Shown: positions 1-12,130, counted from the first letter of the stretch. The stretch is DNA of 64,000 nt from Margaritifera margaritifera (GCA_029931535.1 JAQPZY010001621.1:3138001-3202000), one strand, 5' to 3'. Made by a program: numbers and translations. The notes: generated by a model from the letters alone, not told the origin.

Positions 1-620
1 TGTAAACTCCATGGCAATATTACTTTTCATTCAGGAGGATTGGAAATAACAAGATTTTCAAGATGGCCGCTGTGGCGGCCATATAGGACATCAGATTCGC
101 ACCATTTTCATTTAGGAGCAACTAGACATCGTAAGAAGTCTTCTGGTGAAAACCGAATGTCAATATGATTTCCCATTTAGGAGGAGTAGCAATAACCAGA
201 TTTTCAAGATGGCCGTTGTGTTGGCCATATTGGACATCAGATCGGCCCCATTTTCATTAGGACCAAATATACATCAAAAGAAGTCTTTTAGTGAAAACCC
301 CAAGTTGAGATGACCATCCATTCAGGAGGAGTAGCGATATACAAGATTTTCAAGATGGCCACACCATTTTCATTTAGGACCAACTAGACATCACAAGAAA
401 TCTTTTAGTGAAAACCCCAGATGTTGATATGACCATCCATTTAGGGGTAGCAATTTTCAAGATGGCCACTGTGGTGCTAATCCTTCTGAATAAATGGTGT
501 CAATCTGATGTCCAGTGTGGCCAGTAGCACCATTTTCATCAAGTACCAACTAGTCCATGGGATAAATGTGTGTGTAAAGTACCAATCCTCCAAGTAGTTT
601 AGGAGGAGTAGCAAGAACAA
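1..620. repeat. Diverged tandem array, about 146-bp unit
   Basis: Units begin near 32, 178, 324 and 442 with an AGGAGGAGTAGCAATA-like start, followed by AGATTTTCAAGATGGCC, then CCATTTTCATTTAGGA and a GAAAACC block. The third and fourth units are internally deleted. The array reaches the left edge, so its full length is unknown. No coding potential is evident. It may be the body of a larger mobile element. Confidence 0.7.
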
Positions 621-839
621 ACTTGTGCTAAAGGACAGATGGAAGACAGACCATCCCATATGTTCTTCTGGTCCATGACCAGTTGACCTAATAAAAAGCA
701 GGATGGCCCATTGTTTTTGTTATTTATATGAACAGAATTGAGAAAGTTTTAAAACAACTAAGGAGTCAAACTGGGTAAACTCAACTACATGACAGTTGTC
801 CCGAGTGAATGATAGTTGGACCCATCTACTTTTGTTTCA

Positions 840-1960
840 GCAAAACTTGTATTCATTTTTGATTTCATCCAAATCTGGTATGCAGCTTGAAACTGACGAG
901 ACCATGGCCAAGTTAGATTTTCAGACTTCATTAGCAGACTTACTGCCCCTGATTGCACAATAACTCCCTTAATTAGTATTGGATTTCAACCAAATTTGGT
1001 ATGCAGCTTGATATTGATGAGGCATTGGCTGGATTAAATTCTCTGCTTTCTATGTCATAGTTTGGCAGAGTTCTAGCCCCAGATTGTTATACCCATCCAC
1101 TTGCTTTCTCACACAGTAAATCCCTTGATTAAAATTGGATTTCAACCAAATTTGTTATGCAACTTGATTTTCATGACACCATGGCAGAGTTTGTCAGTGT
1201 TCTTCATTGCTGAGCATATTTATAACTCCTGATTGTAAGACCCACCCACATTCCTTTCCACACAACTCCCTTAATTATTGGATTTTAGACAAATTTTATT
1301 GGCAGCTTGTTATTCACGAGGCCTTGACTCAGTTTAATTGTTAGCATTCTACAGCATCATTGTTTGGAGGAGTTATAACCTCTGATTGACAGATCCACCC
1401 ACTTTCATATCTGCAGATCTTTATTTATGATTGGATTTCAACCAAAGTTCTTAGCCAACTTGATACTGATAGCACTTTGGTTGAGGTTGATTATCAGTAT
1501 TCTGTAATTATTTTCCTGAATTATAGTCCCTGGTTGTTGGTCCCATTCACTTTCATTTCTGCACAATAACTCAATTAATTTTAATTGCATTTCAACCAAA
1601 TTTGGTATGCAGCCAATTTAGCAGGCAGCTTGATATTAATGAACCACTGGCTGAGTTTGCTTGCCTGTGTTGCTTAGTTACATGTTCAGCATGCTACATC
1701 CATTTTTATTAGTGTTATGGCCTCATATTGTCAGACTCGCTAACTTTCCTTTCTGCACAAAAACTCTCTTGATATGCAGCTTTATGCTGAGGACACCTTT
1801 CAGTTTGATATTTCAGCATTCAGTGTGCATCATTATTGAGCAGAGTTGTGGCCCCCGATTTTTGGACCCACCCACTTTTCTTTCAACACAAAAAATCCCT
1901 TAATTATAATTTATTAGATTTCAATAAAAATTTCATATGCAGCTCTATACTTATATGGCT
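840..1960. repeat. Diverged tandem array with about 115-160-bp units
   Basis: The phrase TTTCAACCAAATTTGGTATG followed by CAGCTTGATATTGATGAGGC and a CTGATTGTNAGACCCACCCAC block recurs about seven times with substitutions and small indels. It differs from the 1-620 array but has the same general build. No reading frame is conserved across units. Confidence 0.7.
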
Positions 1961-4900
1961 TTAGAGGAATTTTATTTACAAAATTACACTCCTCTACTCT
2001 GCTGTCACCAAATTTAGTATGTTGGAGTTTCTCGAGAATATCTGAGATATAATACTCACAGTAATTATAAATGATAGAACGAGGGACAAAACAGACTTAA
2101 CATGAATTCCTACAAATTCTTTTGGGCCAGTAGAGTGTAAATTCCTTCAAGGGACTCTTGTCAACAACAAAATCATCCATAATGAATATCAAATCAGCCA
2201 AAGCTGTTTCTATGGATTGTCAGCTTTCTTCTTTTTACATATTGGATACAATAAAAGGATGGACATAATCTGATGTAATTTAGTGTTGAGAACTTATACA
2301 TTTTTTTTTTAACAAGGATTGATTCATGAAGAATTTTTTTAATTATATGCAGGATTTTTGTTGTAAGAATTGAAATACAAAGTAAACTGTCAAAAACAAA
2401 ACTGATCCTAACCACCAACCAGAAGTATTATAAAATGTGTACAACACTTCCAGCGTATCTAAGATTAAAGGATAAACATGGGTTAAAATCTGCCTACTTA
2501 AAACTCTTTATGAAAACACCAATTTGGAATTTTTACTTCTCATCTTCATTTATTAAATGTTGGGGGTGAAAAGCTGAAAGATTAAGGTCACATTAACCAA
2601 AAGAAATAACAATGGTTTCTAAATAATAATTTTATTTCACCAATCTTAGTGAATGGTTTTGACCTCAAGGCATGTACAGGAACCCATTGTTTTTTGAGGG
2701 GGTTTTCAATGTTCAAGGTCTAGGAAATTCAACAATGAAATTTATTTCTCTGATATAACTTGAGTATGCCTCTATGTCTTCAGCAATCCTCATTATTGGC
2801 TTGCGTTAAGAGGTCAAAAAGTCAAGGTCAGGTATATTAACACATAAGCTGTACACTGCAATTTAAAATAGTGAAAATGATAAACTAGTGTGGATATGAT
2901 CTAAACAGTTCATTTATTGATAGTAAAATGGCAATAATAATCTACTTAGCTGTAATTTCGACCGGCTGTGCTTACAACTATCTCCCTCTCTCTGTATCCA
3001 TCTGTATATATAGTTGATTTGCCAGAAAATCACATCAAATTACCCTTGTTTTGTTGCATGAATGTGTTTCACAAACAAGTCAGATAGGTATTTTCCACAC
3101 AGTGTGTTTAAAAAAAGAAAAGAAAAACAGAGGAGTATAAGGTCAGGGCAAAATGAATGTCTAAATTTGAAAGTATGTAAAATTGCAGTCTTCTATTTAC
3201 AGCCTATATCCTGGAAGTAACAATGAAGAGTGGCACCAATGAAGTCCTGCTAAGAATGGTAACTCTATCTGTCTTTACTAAAACTAAGTTGCATTTTCCT
3301 TGTGGGTAGGTGGCCGCTACTTAAAACTGTAATTAAACCACTATTTTACATTTAATAAACCGCATGACCAACTGGATGTGTTTAATAAGATACTAGTAAT
3401 GGTATTTTATCAGAACCTTTTCTTATAAAAGTGACAAAACTTGACCTTTAAATGCAGAGGAGGGTGTATGATGTATCATTATTAGTACATGTACTCTTGT
3501 TTTAACAATGGTATGGCATTTTCTCAGCTATTGGTATATATTAAAGCATCAGAGGAAAGTGTCTGTTTTTGTTCAATTGCCCAGACTGAAATCAAAGCAC
3601 TAATAAATTAAAGCATGATTTTTTTTTCCAACATGTTTCATGTAACACACCCCCCCCCCCAACAAAAAAAAAAATGGTCAAAGAAAAGCCAGAAAAATGT
3701 GAAATGAACTTTATGAAAGACATTAGATATAATTCGAACATAACTGTCCAAATATCTAATGCTGGGTGGGAAAAGTAAGATGAAACTTGGACTAATCTTA
3801 CATGCAGCCATTATTTTTATTGATGTATCAAATTTAAATATATGCAAGTGTAAAATTGTCATGCATGGCATTGATGTAACTCAGTCTCAGAGTGTGATAG
3901 TATGCAAGATGTAAGTTCTTCATGATAGAATTGGTAATCCCAATAGAGACTGGTCAACAGCTACATGTACAATTTTATTAATGTACGCTTTATTTGCACA
4001 GACTGTACAAAAGGTTCTCACAATGTATGAAAAAAATTCTTGATTGCTCAAATATAGGCAAAAGGTGATCTTGTAGAGTTCCCACAGATCATTGAAAATG
4101 TTAAAAAAATCTCTGACCACTTGTTCCATGTCAAATACAGACATGCAAACTTTACACTGTCAAACACATAAAACAAATGAATGAACCATATTTCTCCAAT
4201 GTTAAGTCTACCCCCAGTTTTTCCAAGTTGAAATCTTGTGTAAGAAAACAGCCCAAGACTTGGCCATTACATAAAATTCCTCGTGCATCTGTCCATATTT
4301 AAAATTTCCCTAACTTTTCCATTTTTCCTTACTTATCATAAAATTCCCAATGGCTTTTTCCTGACACACAGGAACCCTGTCTTGGAGGGATGGTCTTCCA
4401 CTAACCTGCACACAGGCGAAATCCAATGGGGAATGGAGGCAGCGCAAAGAAAGTGTGGCCTGGCTCCATGCTAATTCTACTGATGTTCTCATGAGATCAT
4501 TTAAAAAATTTAAATAATCCAGTGCTTGGCAATTATTTTGGATGAATTCATAATTTTATCCAAAGTTAATATAAATTGTGTCAAATGAAAAATGTATAGG
4601 AATATAAAGTTCAACATCAATGGTCACTTTAACACACTATTGACTATATCATTCCGAGGAAATGGGAACTAAGTGACTTCCCAAGGACACACCAAGGCAC
4701 ACCTTCTTACTATGTAAATAATGAGATAAAAGATGCACATAAAAATAAAAGATGTTGTAAAAATTCTGTAAAAAATGGTTTACGAAAAAAAGTTAACATA
4801 GTTGAAAGTCTTTAACACCCTAGGTCAAATTTTTTTAAAATATAAGCTGCAGTCTTGTAAAAAAAAAAGTCCAAAGATTTTCTCTGGTGGACCATGGAAT

Positions 4901-5028
4901 ACCATCATCGTCAAAAAGCTTCTTCACTGAGGTGACATAAAAAAAATAGTTGTTTCACAGAGCAGAAGTCTGTCCACTTGACAAGAATGTGTTCCACTGC
5001 TACTAGGAACTTGTAAGGTTTATCTGGA
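1961..5028. other. Intergenic sequence, no gene recognised
   Basis: AT-rich unique-looking sequence with homopolymer runs (for example a C run at 3649-3661). The open frames are short, lack recognisable domains and show no splice support. The part next to 5029 should contain the 3' UTR of the ASB-type gene, but I could not place a convincing poly(A) signal close to its stop. Confidence 0.5.
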
Positions 5029-6189
5029 TCATTCAAGACCCATATTTATAAATTCTTTGAGAAGAGTTGGAAGAGGTAGGGAATGCACATGCTTTGTACA
5101 ATTCACACCAAGCAGCTGTCTGATTTTGTAGCAACACAAATCTTTTAAAGTTCTACAATTAGTGGCCATATGGTACAACCAGTCACAGAGGGGAGCATTT
5201 CTGGAAATAGCAACAGGGTATTTCCTACTCAAAATCCATTCCTCTTGGCTCAAGCTGTACCCTGAATTAATAATCATATGCATGAACTTTTCTTCTGCCC
5301 TCAAAGCAGAGAGATAGAATGGTGACTGTCCAGCTTGGTTGCTTGTGTTAATATCTGCATGTATCTGAATTAGGTGCTTTGCTATATCAAACTTCTTGTG
5401 ATACACAGCCAAATGGAATGCACTGTGACCAGTTATGTTTCTGTCATTGATCCTAGCTCCCTTATCAATAAGAAGTTTGAGAATGTTCAAATGACCACAA
5501 CTTGCAGATATAAGGAATGCTGTTTCTTCATCATTAGTTTTTTTGGTAAATGAAGCCCTTGCATTTAATAGAGTCTGGACTACATCTATGTGGCCATAGC
5601 ACACTGCTGTATGCAGTGCTGTCCAACCATCTGAATCTGTTAGATTCACATCAGCTCCATGGGACAAGAGAACTTCACAAACTGCTACATGTCCAAGGCA
5701 GGTGGCAGCATGCAATGGTGTGAAACCATCGATTTGAGCTGCATTGACAACAGCACCAACTGAAATAAGATATTTTGCCAACTCATGGTGGCCATGCGTT
5801 GCACACCAGTGAAGAGCAGTCCTTTTATCACTGTCACAGCAGTTTACATCAGCTCCAAATTCTATGAGCCGCTTTACAAACTGAAGGTGTCCATTGCTAG
5901 CTGCGATATGGAGAGGATACCTCTTCCACATTGAATCAGAGAGATCCTGAATGTCAAGAAAACAGCCTCTTTCCACCAGGATATCCAGAACATCGCTGAA
6001 ACCGACAGAGGCTGCCACACACACTGGGTTTTTGCGGTGATACACAAAGTTGGGGGACAGCCCTTTGTTTAAGATAAGGTCCCTGATTATGCCAACATTG
6101 TGATTTTTGATTGCATGCATCAGATTTCCCTCATCACTTGGTGGATCTTCATCATCGCTTAGGTAAGTATCTTCGTTTTCAAACAACAT
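5029..6189 (-). CDS. Ankyrin-repeat and SOCS-box protein (ASB-type)
   Basis: The 386-residue protein has an acidic start (MLFENEDTYLSDDED), then about nine ankyrin repeats over roughly residues 22-330. Clear examples are TPLHAATCLGHVAVCEVLLS and TALHTAVCYGHIDVVQTLL. It ends in a SOCS box from about residue 346 with LKDLCCYKIRQLLG and LPLPTLLKEF. In ASB proteins the SOCS box binds elongin B/C and cullin-5, so the product is expected to be the substrate receptor of a cytosolic ubiquitin ligase, with the ankyrin repeats binding the target. That role is family knowledge; the substrate cannot be read from sequence. The whole coding region is one exon. A good splice acceptor on the minus strand (TTTTTTTTCAG, ending at 6259) suggests a spliced 5' UTR. 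I do not assign an ASB number because ankyrin proteins are hard to orthologue by eye. No frameshifts are seen. Confidence 0.9.
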   Translation of the reverse strand: MLFENEDTYLSDDEDPPSDEGNLMHAIKNHNVGIIRDLILNKGLSPNFVYHRKNPVCVAASVGFSDVLDILVERGCFLDIQDLSDSMWKRYPLHIAASNGHLQFVKRLIEFGADVNCCDSDKRTALHWCATHGHHELAKYLISVGAVVNAAQIDGFTPLHAATCLGHVAVCEVLLSHGADVNLTDSDGWTALHTAVCYGHIDVVQTLLNARASFTKKTNDEETAFLISASCGHLNILKLLIDKGARINDRNITGHSAFHLAVYHKKFDIAKHLIQIHADINTSNQAGQSPFYLSALRAEEKFMHMIINSGYSLSQEEWILSRKYPVAISRNAPLCDWLYHMATNCRTLKDLCCYKIRQLLGVNCTKHVHSLPLPTLLKEFINMGLE

Positions 6190-6258
6190 TTGGGATATTA
6201 ATGTTCAGCTACAATACAGAGGCTTCCACACAGTTCAAGTCCTCAAAAATATTCAAAG
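6190..6258 (-). other. Probable 5' UTR part of the ASB-type coding exon
   Basis: On the minus strand a polypyrimidine tract plus CAG ends at 6259, so a mature exon would begin at 6258 and run 69 bases to the ATG at 6189. The upstream non-coding exon was not located. Confidence 0.45.
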
Positions 6259-6640
6259 CTGAAAAAAAAGAAGAGAAATTAAGTAACATCTTTTGAGTGA
6301 GATGTTTGAAAGATCACTAACGGAGGATTGAGAATGTTATTTTTAACACAAATTTTTCAGTATTTAAACAAAAATTGTCTGGAATGGGTACATGTACAAT
6401 CGTTACGAAGAGGAAGTAACTTGTTCATTCACTGTCTAGTCCTCAAGTGCTTGCGATATTGCTCATGCAATTTTGTTCAGGCTATTTATTTCAGTTTCAA
6501 AACCAGTGATTACAGCCAACTTCATATTCACTGTAGTCAATGTGACCATCAAGTTCTCAGTAGCTTTCTCATCTGAAAAGTTAGTCTTACAATAGTAAAA
6601 ATGGCTCTTCTAGTAAATAATATTTAATTCTATGGGTTTT

Positions 6641-6832
6641 GTTTGGTTTGATGTTTTATGGCACAGCAACACAAGTAGGTTATTTATTGCTGAGACAATT
6701 GGAGTAAAGTGCTTTGCCCAAGAATGCACCATGGTAGCTTACCCAGGCTGATCTGATGGTCGGATCTGAACCTGCACCTTTCAGTCGCTAGTCTGACATG
6801 CTAACCACGTAGTCACCATGGCTCATATTAAT
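6641..6832 (-). repeat. tRNA-derived SINE
   Basis: Read on the minus strand, it begins with a tRNA-like head containing an A-box-like segment (TGGTTAGCATGTCAGACTAG) and a B-box-like segment (GGTTCAGATCC). It ends in a CATAAAACATCAAACC region and a CAAAC-rich tail. This is a SINE head rather than a tRNA gene, because the cloverleaf is not closed and a non-tRNA body follows. Confidence 0.7.
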
Positions 6833-6852
6833 TCTATTGGACCTTTCAACAA

Positions 6853-6995
6853 ATTGTTACAACATGACAATACACACCACAGTGAAAGGTGATACACTGC
6901 AACAAGCAATGTACACATTATAGTGAAAGGCAATACACTGCAAACAAGCAATGCCTGATGCAACTGCAAACAAGCAATGCCTGATGCAATCATAA
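6853..6995. repeat. Short local duplications
   Basis: ACAGTGAAAGGTGATACACTGC is repeated once with changes about 44 bases on, and AACAAGCAATGCCTGATGCAA is repeated about 25 bases apart. This is simple local duplication between two SINE-like elements. Confidence 0.6.
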
Positions 6996-7011
6996 TACTG
7001 TTGCAGGAATG

Positions 7012-7200
7012 ATCGGGTGCATTGGCTCAGATGAATGAAGTGGTAGAGTGCCTGTCTAGAGTTAGGGAGGTCAATGGTCTGAGTCTCGGTCCAGACACAA
7101 ATTTATCACTTGTGACTTTTGGTGGAAGAGTGGGATCACATGCAAAAAGACCTGTCATATTGTCAGTCTAAGTAGGTTGGCCTGTGAGGTTAATGATAAT
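7012..7200 (+). repeat. tRNA-like SINE, probable
   Basis: On the plus strand TTGGCTCAGATGAATGAAGT and GGTAGAGTGCCTGTCTAGAG resemble a tRNA 5' half with an inserted A box. GGTCTGAGTCTCGG lies where a B box is expected. A non-tRNA body follows. It is a different family from the 6641-6832 copy. Divergence is high, so the call is moderate. Confidence 0.5.
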
Positions 7201-7243
7201 TGAGACTTGGGGATATGTCTTCAAAATCATGGGGAATATTCAG

Positions 7244-7702
7244 GGCTGTCACTAGGATTTTGAAACCTGGAGTCCAGAACTACTTCCTTAAAAAAGTTGG
7301 GACTACTTCCTTAAAAAAGTTGGGAGTCCCAGCCCTAAATATAGGAGTCTCAATAACAAGACCTTTTATTTCCTGTGCAATAATTCAGGGCATTTTGCAT
7401 GTATTGTTTTGTCACTAATGTAAATGACATCAGGTGTTTATTGCTCATTCAGTGTACAATATTTAGTATTATTATACAAGAATGAAAATCTAAGGCAATT
7501 GAGAACTTTGATAATTGTGATTGTGATGCTGCAGGGTTTTCCCTATGATTTTGAAAGTTGGTCCAAGACTCCTTCCTTTAAAAACGTTAGTCCCAGTCCT
7601 TAAAGTAGGAGTCCCAATAATGAGACCTGTATTTCCTTGCAATAATTCAGTTCATGATGTATTGTGTCAGCAATATAAATGTCATCAGATTGCTAAGGCA
7701 AT
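7244..7702. repeat. Two diverged copies of a hAT-terminus-like unit
   Basis: Copies start at about 7244 and 7532 with CAGGG and share GATTTTGAAA, AAAAGTTGGGAGTCCCAG, AGGAGTC(T/C)CAATAA and TGCAATAATTCAG. The first copy also duplicates ACTACTTCCTTAAAAAAGTT internally. CAGGGCTGTCACTAGG resembles hAT terminal inverted repeats, and a hAT-derived ORF follows, so this is probably the left part of that element. No matching right terminus was found. Confidence 0.55.
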
Positions 7703-7907
7703 TGAGAACAGTGTGATGTTACAACTATAACAATTCTCAATGACTTTAAATGCCATTCTTTAATTCTGTGTACAGCTAGAAGGAATAAAGGAAGAGAGTA
7801 CAGTCTCTTTTCTATATTAATTTATTTATTAGCTTAATTCCATTTCAAATAATTGATTATTTCTGTAGTTGGAGTAAGGGGAAGTGTGATTAATTTTTGA
7901 AGGTAAA

Positions 7908-8288
7908 ATGTCAAAATGCAGCTGTGATTTAGGGATGGATATGCCATCTGCAAAGCGAGCAAAGCCAAGCAAAACTAAATTTCAGAATTCCTGGTTGACT
8001 TACTTCGATTTTGTGAAGTGCAGTAACAAGGGTGAGCATTTTATTCTTTGCACATACTGCAAACACCATATCAACATAGACAACAGTCATCTACCTTCAG
8101 AAAAACCAAGATCTGATATTCTAACTAGTGTGACCATTGTATGTTGTTTGATACTCCCTTACAGCAATACAGATACAGTAGCAGAAAGATCATATTCAAT
8201 GCTGAGAAAAATTCAACATCCAAGATCTTTGGGAAAGTTTGAACAAGAGTATCATCCAGTCCCTAATGAGTGCAAAGATGAACGCTAA
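7908..8288 (+). CDS. Internally deleted hAT/ZBED-type transposase
   Basis: The open frame encodes 126 residues. Residues about 25-55 contain a BED-finger-like half, with SWLTYFDFVKC and then FILCTYCKHHINI. From about residue 75 it jumps to the C-terminal dimerisation signature of hAT transposases (ILPYSNTDTVAERSYSMLRK, compare the family pattern of Pro-x-Ser-Asn-x-x-x-ERxFS). The catalytic DDE core, normally several hundred residues, is missing, so this cannot be an active transposase. The frame survives from a plausible ATG across both halves. It may be the ORF of a non-autonomous deletion derivative or simply a recent relic. No gene symbol is warranted. The CAGGG-starting repeats just upstream fit the same element. 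Confidence 0.6.
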   Translation: MSKCSCDLGMDMPSAKRAKPSKTKFQNSWLTYFDFVKCSNKGEHFILCTYCKHHINIDNSHLPSEKPRSDILTSVTIVCCLILPYSNTDTVAERSYSMLRKIQHPRSLGKFEQEYHPVPNECKDER

Positions 8289-9965
8289 TGGACACTTGCA
8301 TCACCTTCAAACCCTCCACTGAGCTACAGAGAACAGCAAGGTCTGCATCTAGTTAAGACTGTATTCCAATGTCCAATGGATTTTAAAGACAGAAACTTGC
8401 TGTACTTTTTATTTAACATCTGTGTGAGTGTGATTATGTGTGTTCACATGTGTGTTTTTGTGTTGATAATATAAGACAATGCCAAGTCTATAAATTATAT
8501 TTTGTTTTAAAGTATACTAAATGCTTCCAAGAAACGTATATTTTATTTTCTTTTATTCAAATTTGAATTTCTATTCATTTTCTGTAGGCTTATATGAGTA
8601 GGTAACTTATTCTCAATTGTACAACATTGCTTTCTCTGGTCATGTACACTGACTCCACTTGGGCCCACAAAACATTTGGAGCATCGAAACAAAACCAACA
8701 CTATCTGGAAGGTTTGCAGGTATGTATATGGTACACAGAGAAGTAAATATCTGAGTACTATTTGTCTAAATATGGTATATGATCAAATGTGAGTGTTCCA
8801 AACATCACGGAAGGATTTAAAGTACTGTGCTGAACAGTGCTTATCGAAGCAAGATTTCAGAGCACACATGCATGCAATTACTCATTGGATCAAAGATAAA
8901 AGATATGATACTAGGCACTGACAATCAACAGGTGTTTTAATCGCCTTATCTACTAAGGTTTTGACTATGCAACTTCACCCAATCCCTTTACAATCACCTG
9001 AACTCTTTTTTTATAACTCTGACCCTACACGATTGATAAAAAAAAACACGTGTGTACCAAGGACTCAGTTACTGGAATTATTTTGTGCCCAAAATTAAAC
9101 ACGTGTATTTTTACGTGGACTTCAGTGTCCTAGAGAACCCTGGAATATTCACAGGAATGATCAGGTACCTTGACTAAGATGGCTCAAGAGGTACATGTAT
9201 GATCATTGACTGAAATGTCCTTTTTCTGTCCAAATTGTTGTTTCACAGATGACAAGTTTGACTTCTGAAAATGTTTTGAAAGTTATCAATCTACATGTAT
9301 CTAGCGATCTATCTATCTATCTATCATGTACAAATCAGCAGCAAAACTTCAAATGATGCATGATAGTTACAGACGTTGATACATTACAAATTTGAATTTA
9401 AATAAAAGTGTTAATGATATCTTACAGGAATGTTAAAATTAATTGTTATTTATTTGCTGTAGTCTGTAATTAGCTCCAAAGAGTTAGTGTTTTTTATTTC
9501 TGATATGAAAAGTTGACTTTATATAAAAACTGCACGAGCCTGTCTGTCGATTCCGATATTGTATAACTGAGTCATATATTTCTTCTAATGTGCAAACCAG
9601 TAAGAATTACATAATTAAATAACACGGCTCATTTACAGAAAATTTTAATGTCATGCAGCGCAAGACAAATACACATCTATTCTTTGTACATGTTATTCAT
9701 GTTCTCCTGGTATCAGAACTGAAAGTGATTCCTTAATTTGCACTAAACAATAATATTATTAAACAATAGCTGATGAACAAACAAACAAATAAAGATTAAA
9801 GTAAAATGAATACTCGCTTTTGCACAATTCTGAATTAATATACATAGAAAAATTTCATCATTATCATCACCTCCTTAGTTTACTTATTAGTAGTAGTGTT
9901 GATGAATTGGTGGTGAAGAAAGAGATTTTTTTAAAAAATGATTGGCTTTATAATGTATGTATCCT
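8289..9965. other. Intergenic sequence, no gene recognised
   Basis: The first ~120 bases may continue the hAT relic. Beyond that I see AT-rich sequence, a short (TATC)n tract at 9309-9326, and two AACACGTGTAT-like blocks near 9047 and 9100. Nothing codes convincingly. Confidence 0.4.
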
Positions 9966-9986
9966 CTCTTTAGGGCATAATTAATG

Positions 9987-10066
<80 letters not shown>
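9987..10066. repeat. (CA)n(TA)n compound microsatellite
   Basis: About 20 bases of CA repeat pass directly into a (TA)n tract. Short apparent ORFs across it are artefacts of the repeat. Confidence 0.95.
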
Positions 10067-10069
<3 letters not shown>

Positions 10070-10454
10070 ATGAATGGATATGTAAATATTTTCATATGTA
10101 TGCATGTTGTGTATCCATCCTTTTCTTTCTCTCTTGAGCATGTTTATATATATATATATATATATCACAGTCTATATATAGTGCTAGCTATGTATCATTT
10201 AAAATTAGCAATTGTATTTCATGTACCCAATGATATGCATACACTGCTAATTATATGCCTCTAGGTATTGAAAAGATTTTATAATATTCCTACAATAGTT
10301 TATGAGAGGTTGCATGGCTCTTCTGGTAGGGAGACCTTGATGTGACAAGAGCTCTACATAATGGACAATCGTTTACATTACAATTATGACTACAAACAAA
10401 AAATACAAAGGAGACATAATTTGCAAAAATCTTTTTATTGTCCTGTATTGACTA

Positions 10455-10751
10455 CTGTATATACTTGCATATAAGTATAACCATCTGCAAACAACACAGA
10501 CCCTGATCTACCATCATATCATGCACTGGCAGATCAGGGTCTATGTTTGTTCTACTGATTATTCCTAACAAACAACACAGACCCTGATCTACCATCATAT
10601 AATGCACTGGCAGATCAGGGTCTATGTTGTTTGTTCTACTGATTATTCCTAACAAACTGCATAGACCCAGATCTACCAGCTAATTATGTGACGGCAGATC
10701 TGGGTCTGTGCAGTCTGCATTTGGACTCAACTTGTAAGCGAGTAGAGATGG
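10455..10751. mobile_element. TA-target MITE, copy A
   Basis: It starts CTGTATATACTTGCATATAA and ends with the imperfect reverse complement (CTTGTAAGCGAGTAGAGATG), with TA on both outer sides. Inside, a palindromic core (ACCCTGATCTACC...GGCAGATCAGGGT) is present twice in tandem (about 10492-10569 and 10570-10652). A related AGATCT-centred palindrome follows. Copies B (24935-25148) and C (30620-30838) belong to the same family. TA duplication suggests Tc1/mariner-type mobilisation. It has no coding capacity. Confidence 0.75.
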
Positions 10752-11685
10752 TAAACAGCCCCATAAGCTATCATTAACTTAACATATAAACTTATAGTAA
10801 CATGCATCTGCAGATGATTGTCCATACAATTGGCCAGAGGAAGGCAGAAGCAGCATTTTACCGCAGCATAAATAGTATGATTATTCACAGATAGACTCTG
10901 AAGTGGTAAGTTGGGGTCTTCTTTCTTTTCTTCTTTTTATCATTACTGTCCTTGTGGTTTTTAAGGTTATTTTTTTAATAAATTATTTACTGTCCCATTC
11001 TCATTTCCATTAAAGACCATAAAGTTACATTACCATAATGACACAAAAAGATACACTAAAATAGCATTCTCTCCACATAAATATCGGCACATTTTCCTCT
11101 CAAATGGCACCCAAAACATGTCAGAAGATCATCCTATACTTTGTTTCCGTGTATAACATATTATTTTGATTGTGCTCCAGTTCATTTTGGTTCATTCCAG
11201 TTATTTGGCCTAGGTTCCAGTTTGACCTTTCACCCAGGGGTGCCAGACTAACAAGATGTACCCTGCCACATTTTTGATTTTCTGACATGACTGGCAAGTA
11301 GGAGTGTGTGTTATATGCGTGTACTGTGGTATGGATCCTGCTGGCACATGTACCATGGTATATTCCCAATGAACTGGTTTTGGCAGTATTTCTATAAATA
11401 GTATACAAATAATATGTTTACTTTAGCCTTCAATTGTTTCATTTAAACGTTTTGTCTCTTTCAATGTCTGTTGTTCTAAAACCTAAAAAACAGATTTGTG
11501 AAAGATGTGTCTGCAGAGAAAATGGTTAAACTCCATGTTATATCCTGCCTGTTACATAGTAACAATCCAAAATAGTGAACATGGAACAAAAAGTCTTGCA
11601 TGAGGTGCTACCAAATAAAAAGGCAAAATCACTCGTCTGGCAGCATTTTTGGCTGACATTTTCCTAGAAAGAGGAAAACTTAATC
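10752..11685. other. Intergenic sequence, no gene recognised
   Basis: AT-rich sequence without recognisable domains, splice-supported frames or strong repeats. Confidence 0.4.
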
Positions 11686-11689
11686 AATA

Positions 11690-11800
11690 TTCATGCCTTT
11701 GTTGGAAATGCAATGCAGAGGTGAAGTTTGCAGGTGGGATGATGAACTTGACTGCCTACATTTGCCAACATCAATCCATCTAAGCCACCAATGTATCCCG
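11690..11800 (+). pseudogene. BED-type zinc-finger relic of a hAT-like transposase
   Basis: One frame reads YSCLCWKCNAEVKFAGGMMN followed by LTAYICQHQS. This matches the BED-finger pattern C-x2-C ... (V/L)K(F/Y)xGG...N(L/M)xxH(L/I)xxxH. Stops flank it on both sides. It is too short to classify beyond hAT/ZBED-like. Confidence 0.45.
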
Positions 11801-12093
11801 AGTTGAGAAGATGCAAACTGAAAAGAAGTCTATCTCATGTAGCTCTGACTCGCACACATGTAATGTTTTTCCCAATTGCTGTTCACTTGAAGGGATTGAA
11901 AAGAAATTACAAGTTTTATGAAATTTCTACTTCTTTTTCACTCTTTACTATAATTTTGCACTTTCAACAGATTTTCCCCAATATATCTCCAACAAGCAGC
12001 AATACACTGTCCTGAATTGCAACACATCTCAATACAAAAGTCCAGCAATATCGAACCTTACTGAGCAGTCATAGATAATAATTATACTATATA

Positions 12094-12094
<1 letters not shown>

Positions 12095-12127
<33 letters not shown>
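12095..12127. repeat. Poly(A) tract
   Basis: An uninterrupted run of about 33 A. It could mark the 3' end of an inserted retrosequence on the plus strand, but no source transcript is recognisable upstream. Confidence 0.9.
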
Positions 12128-12130
<3 letters not shown>

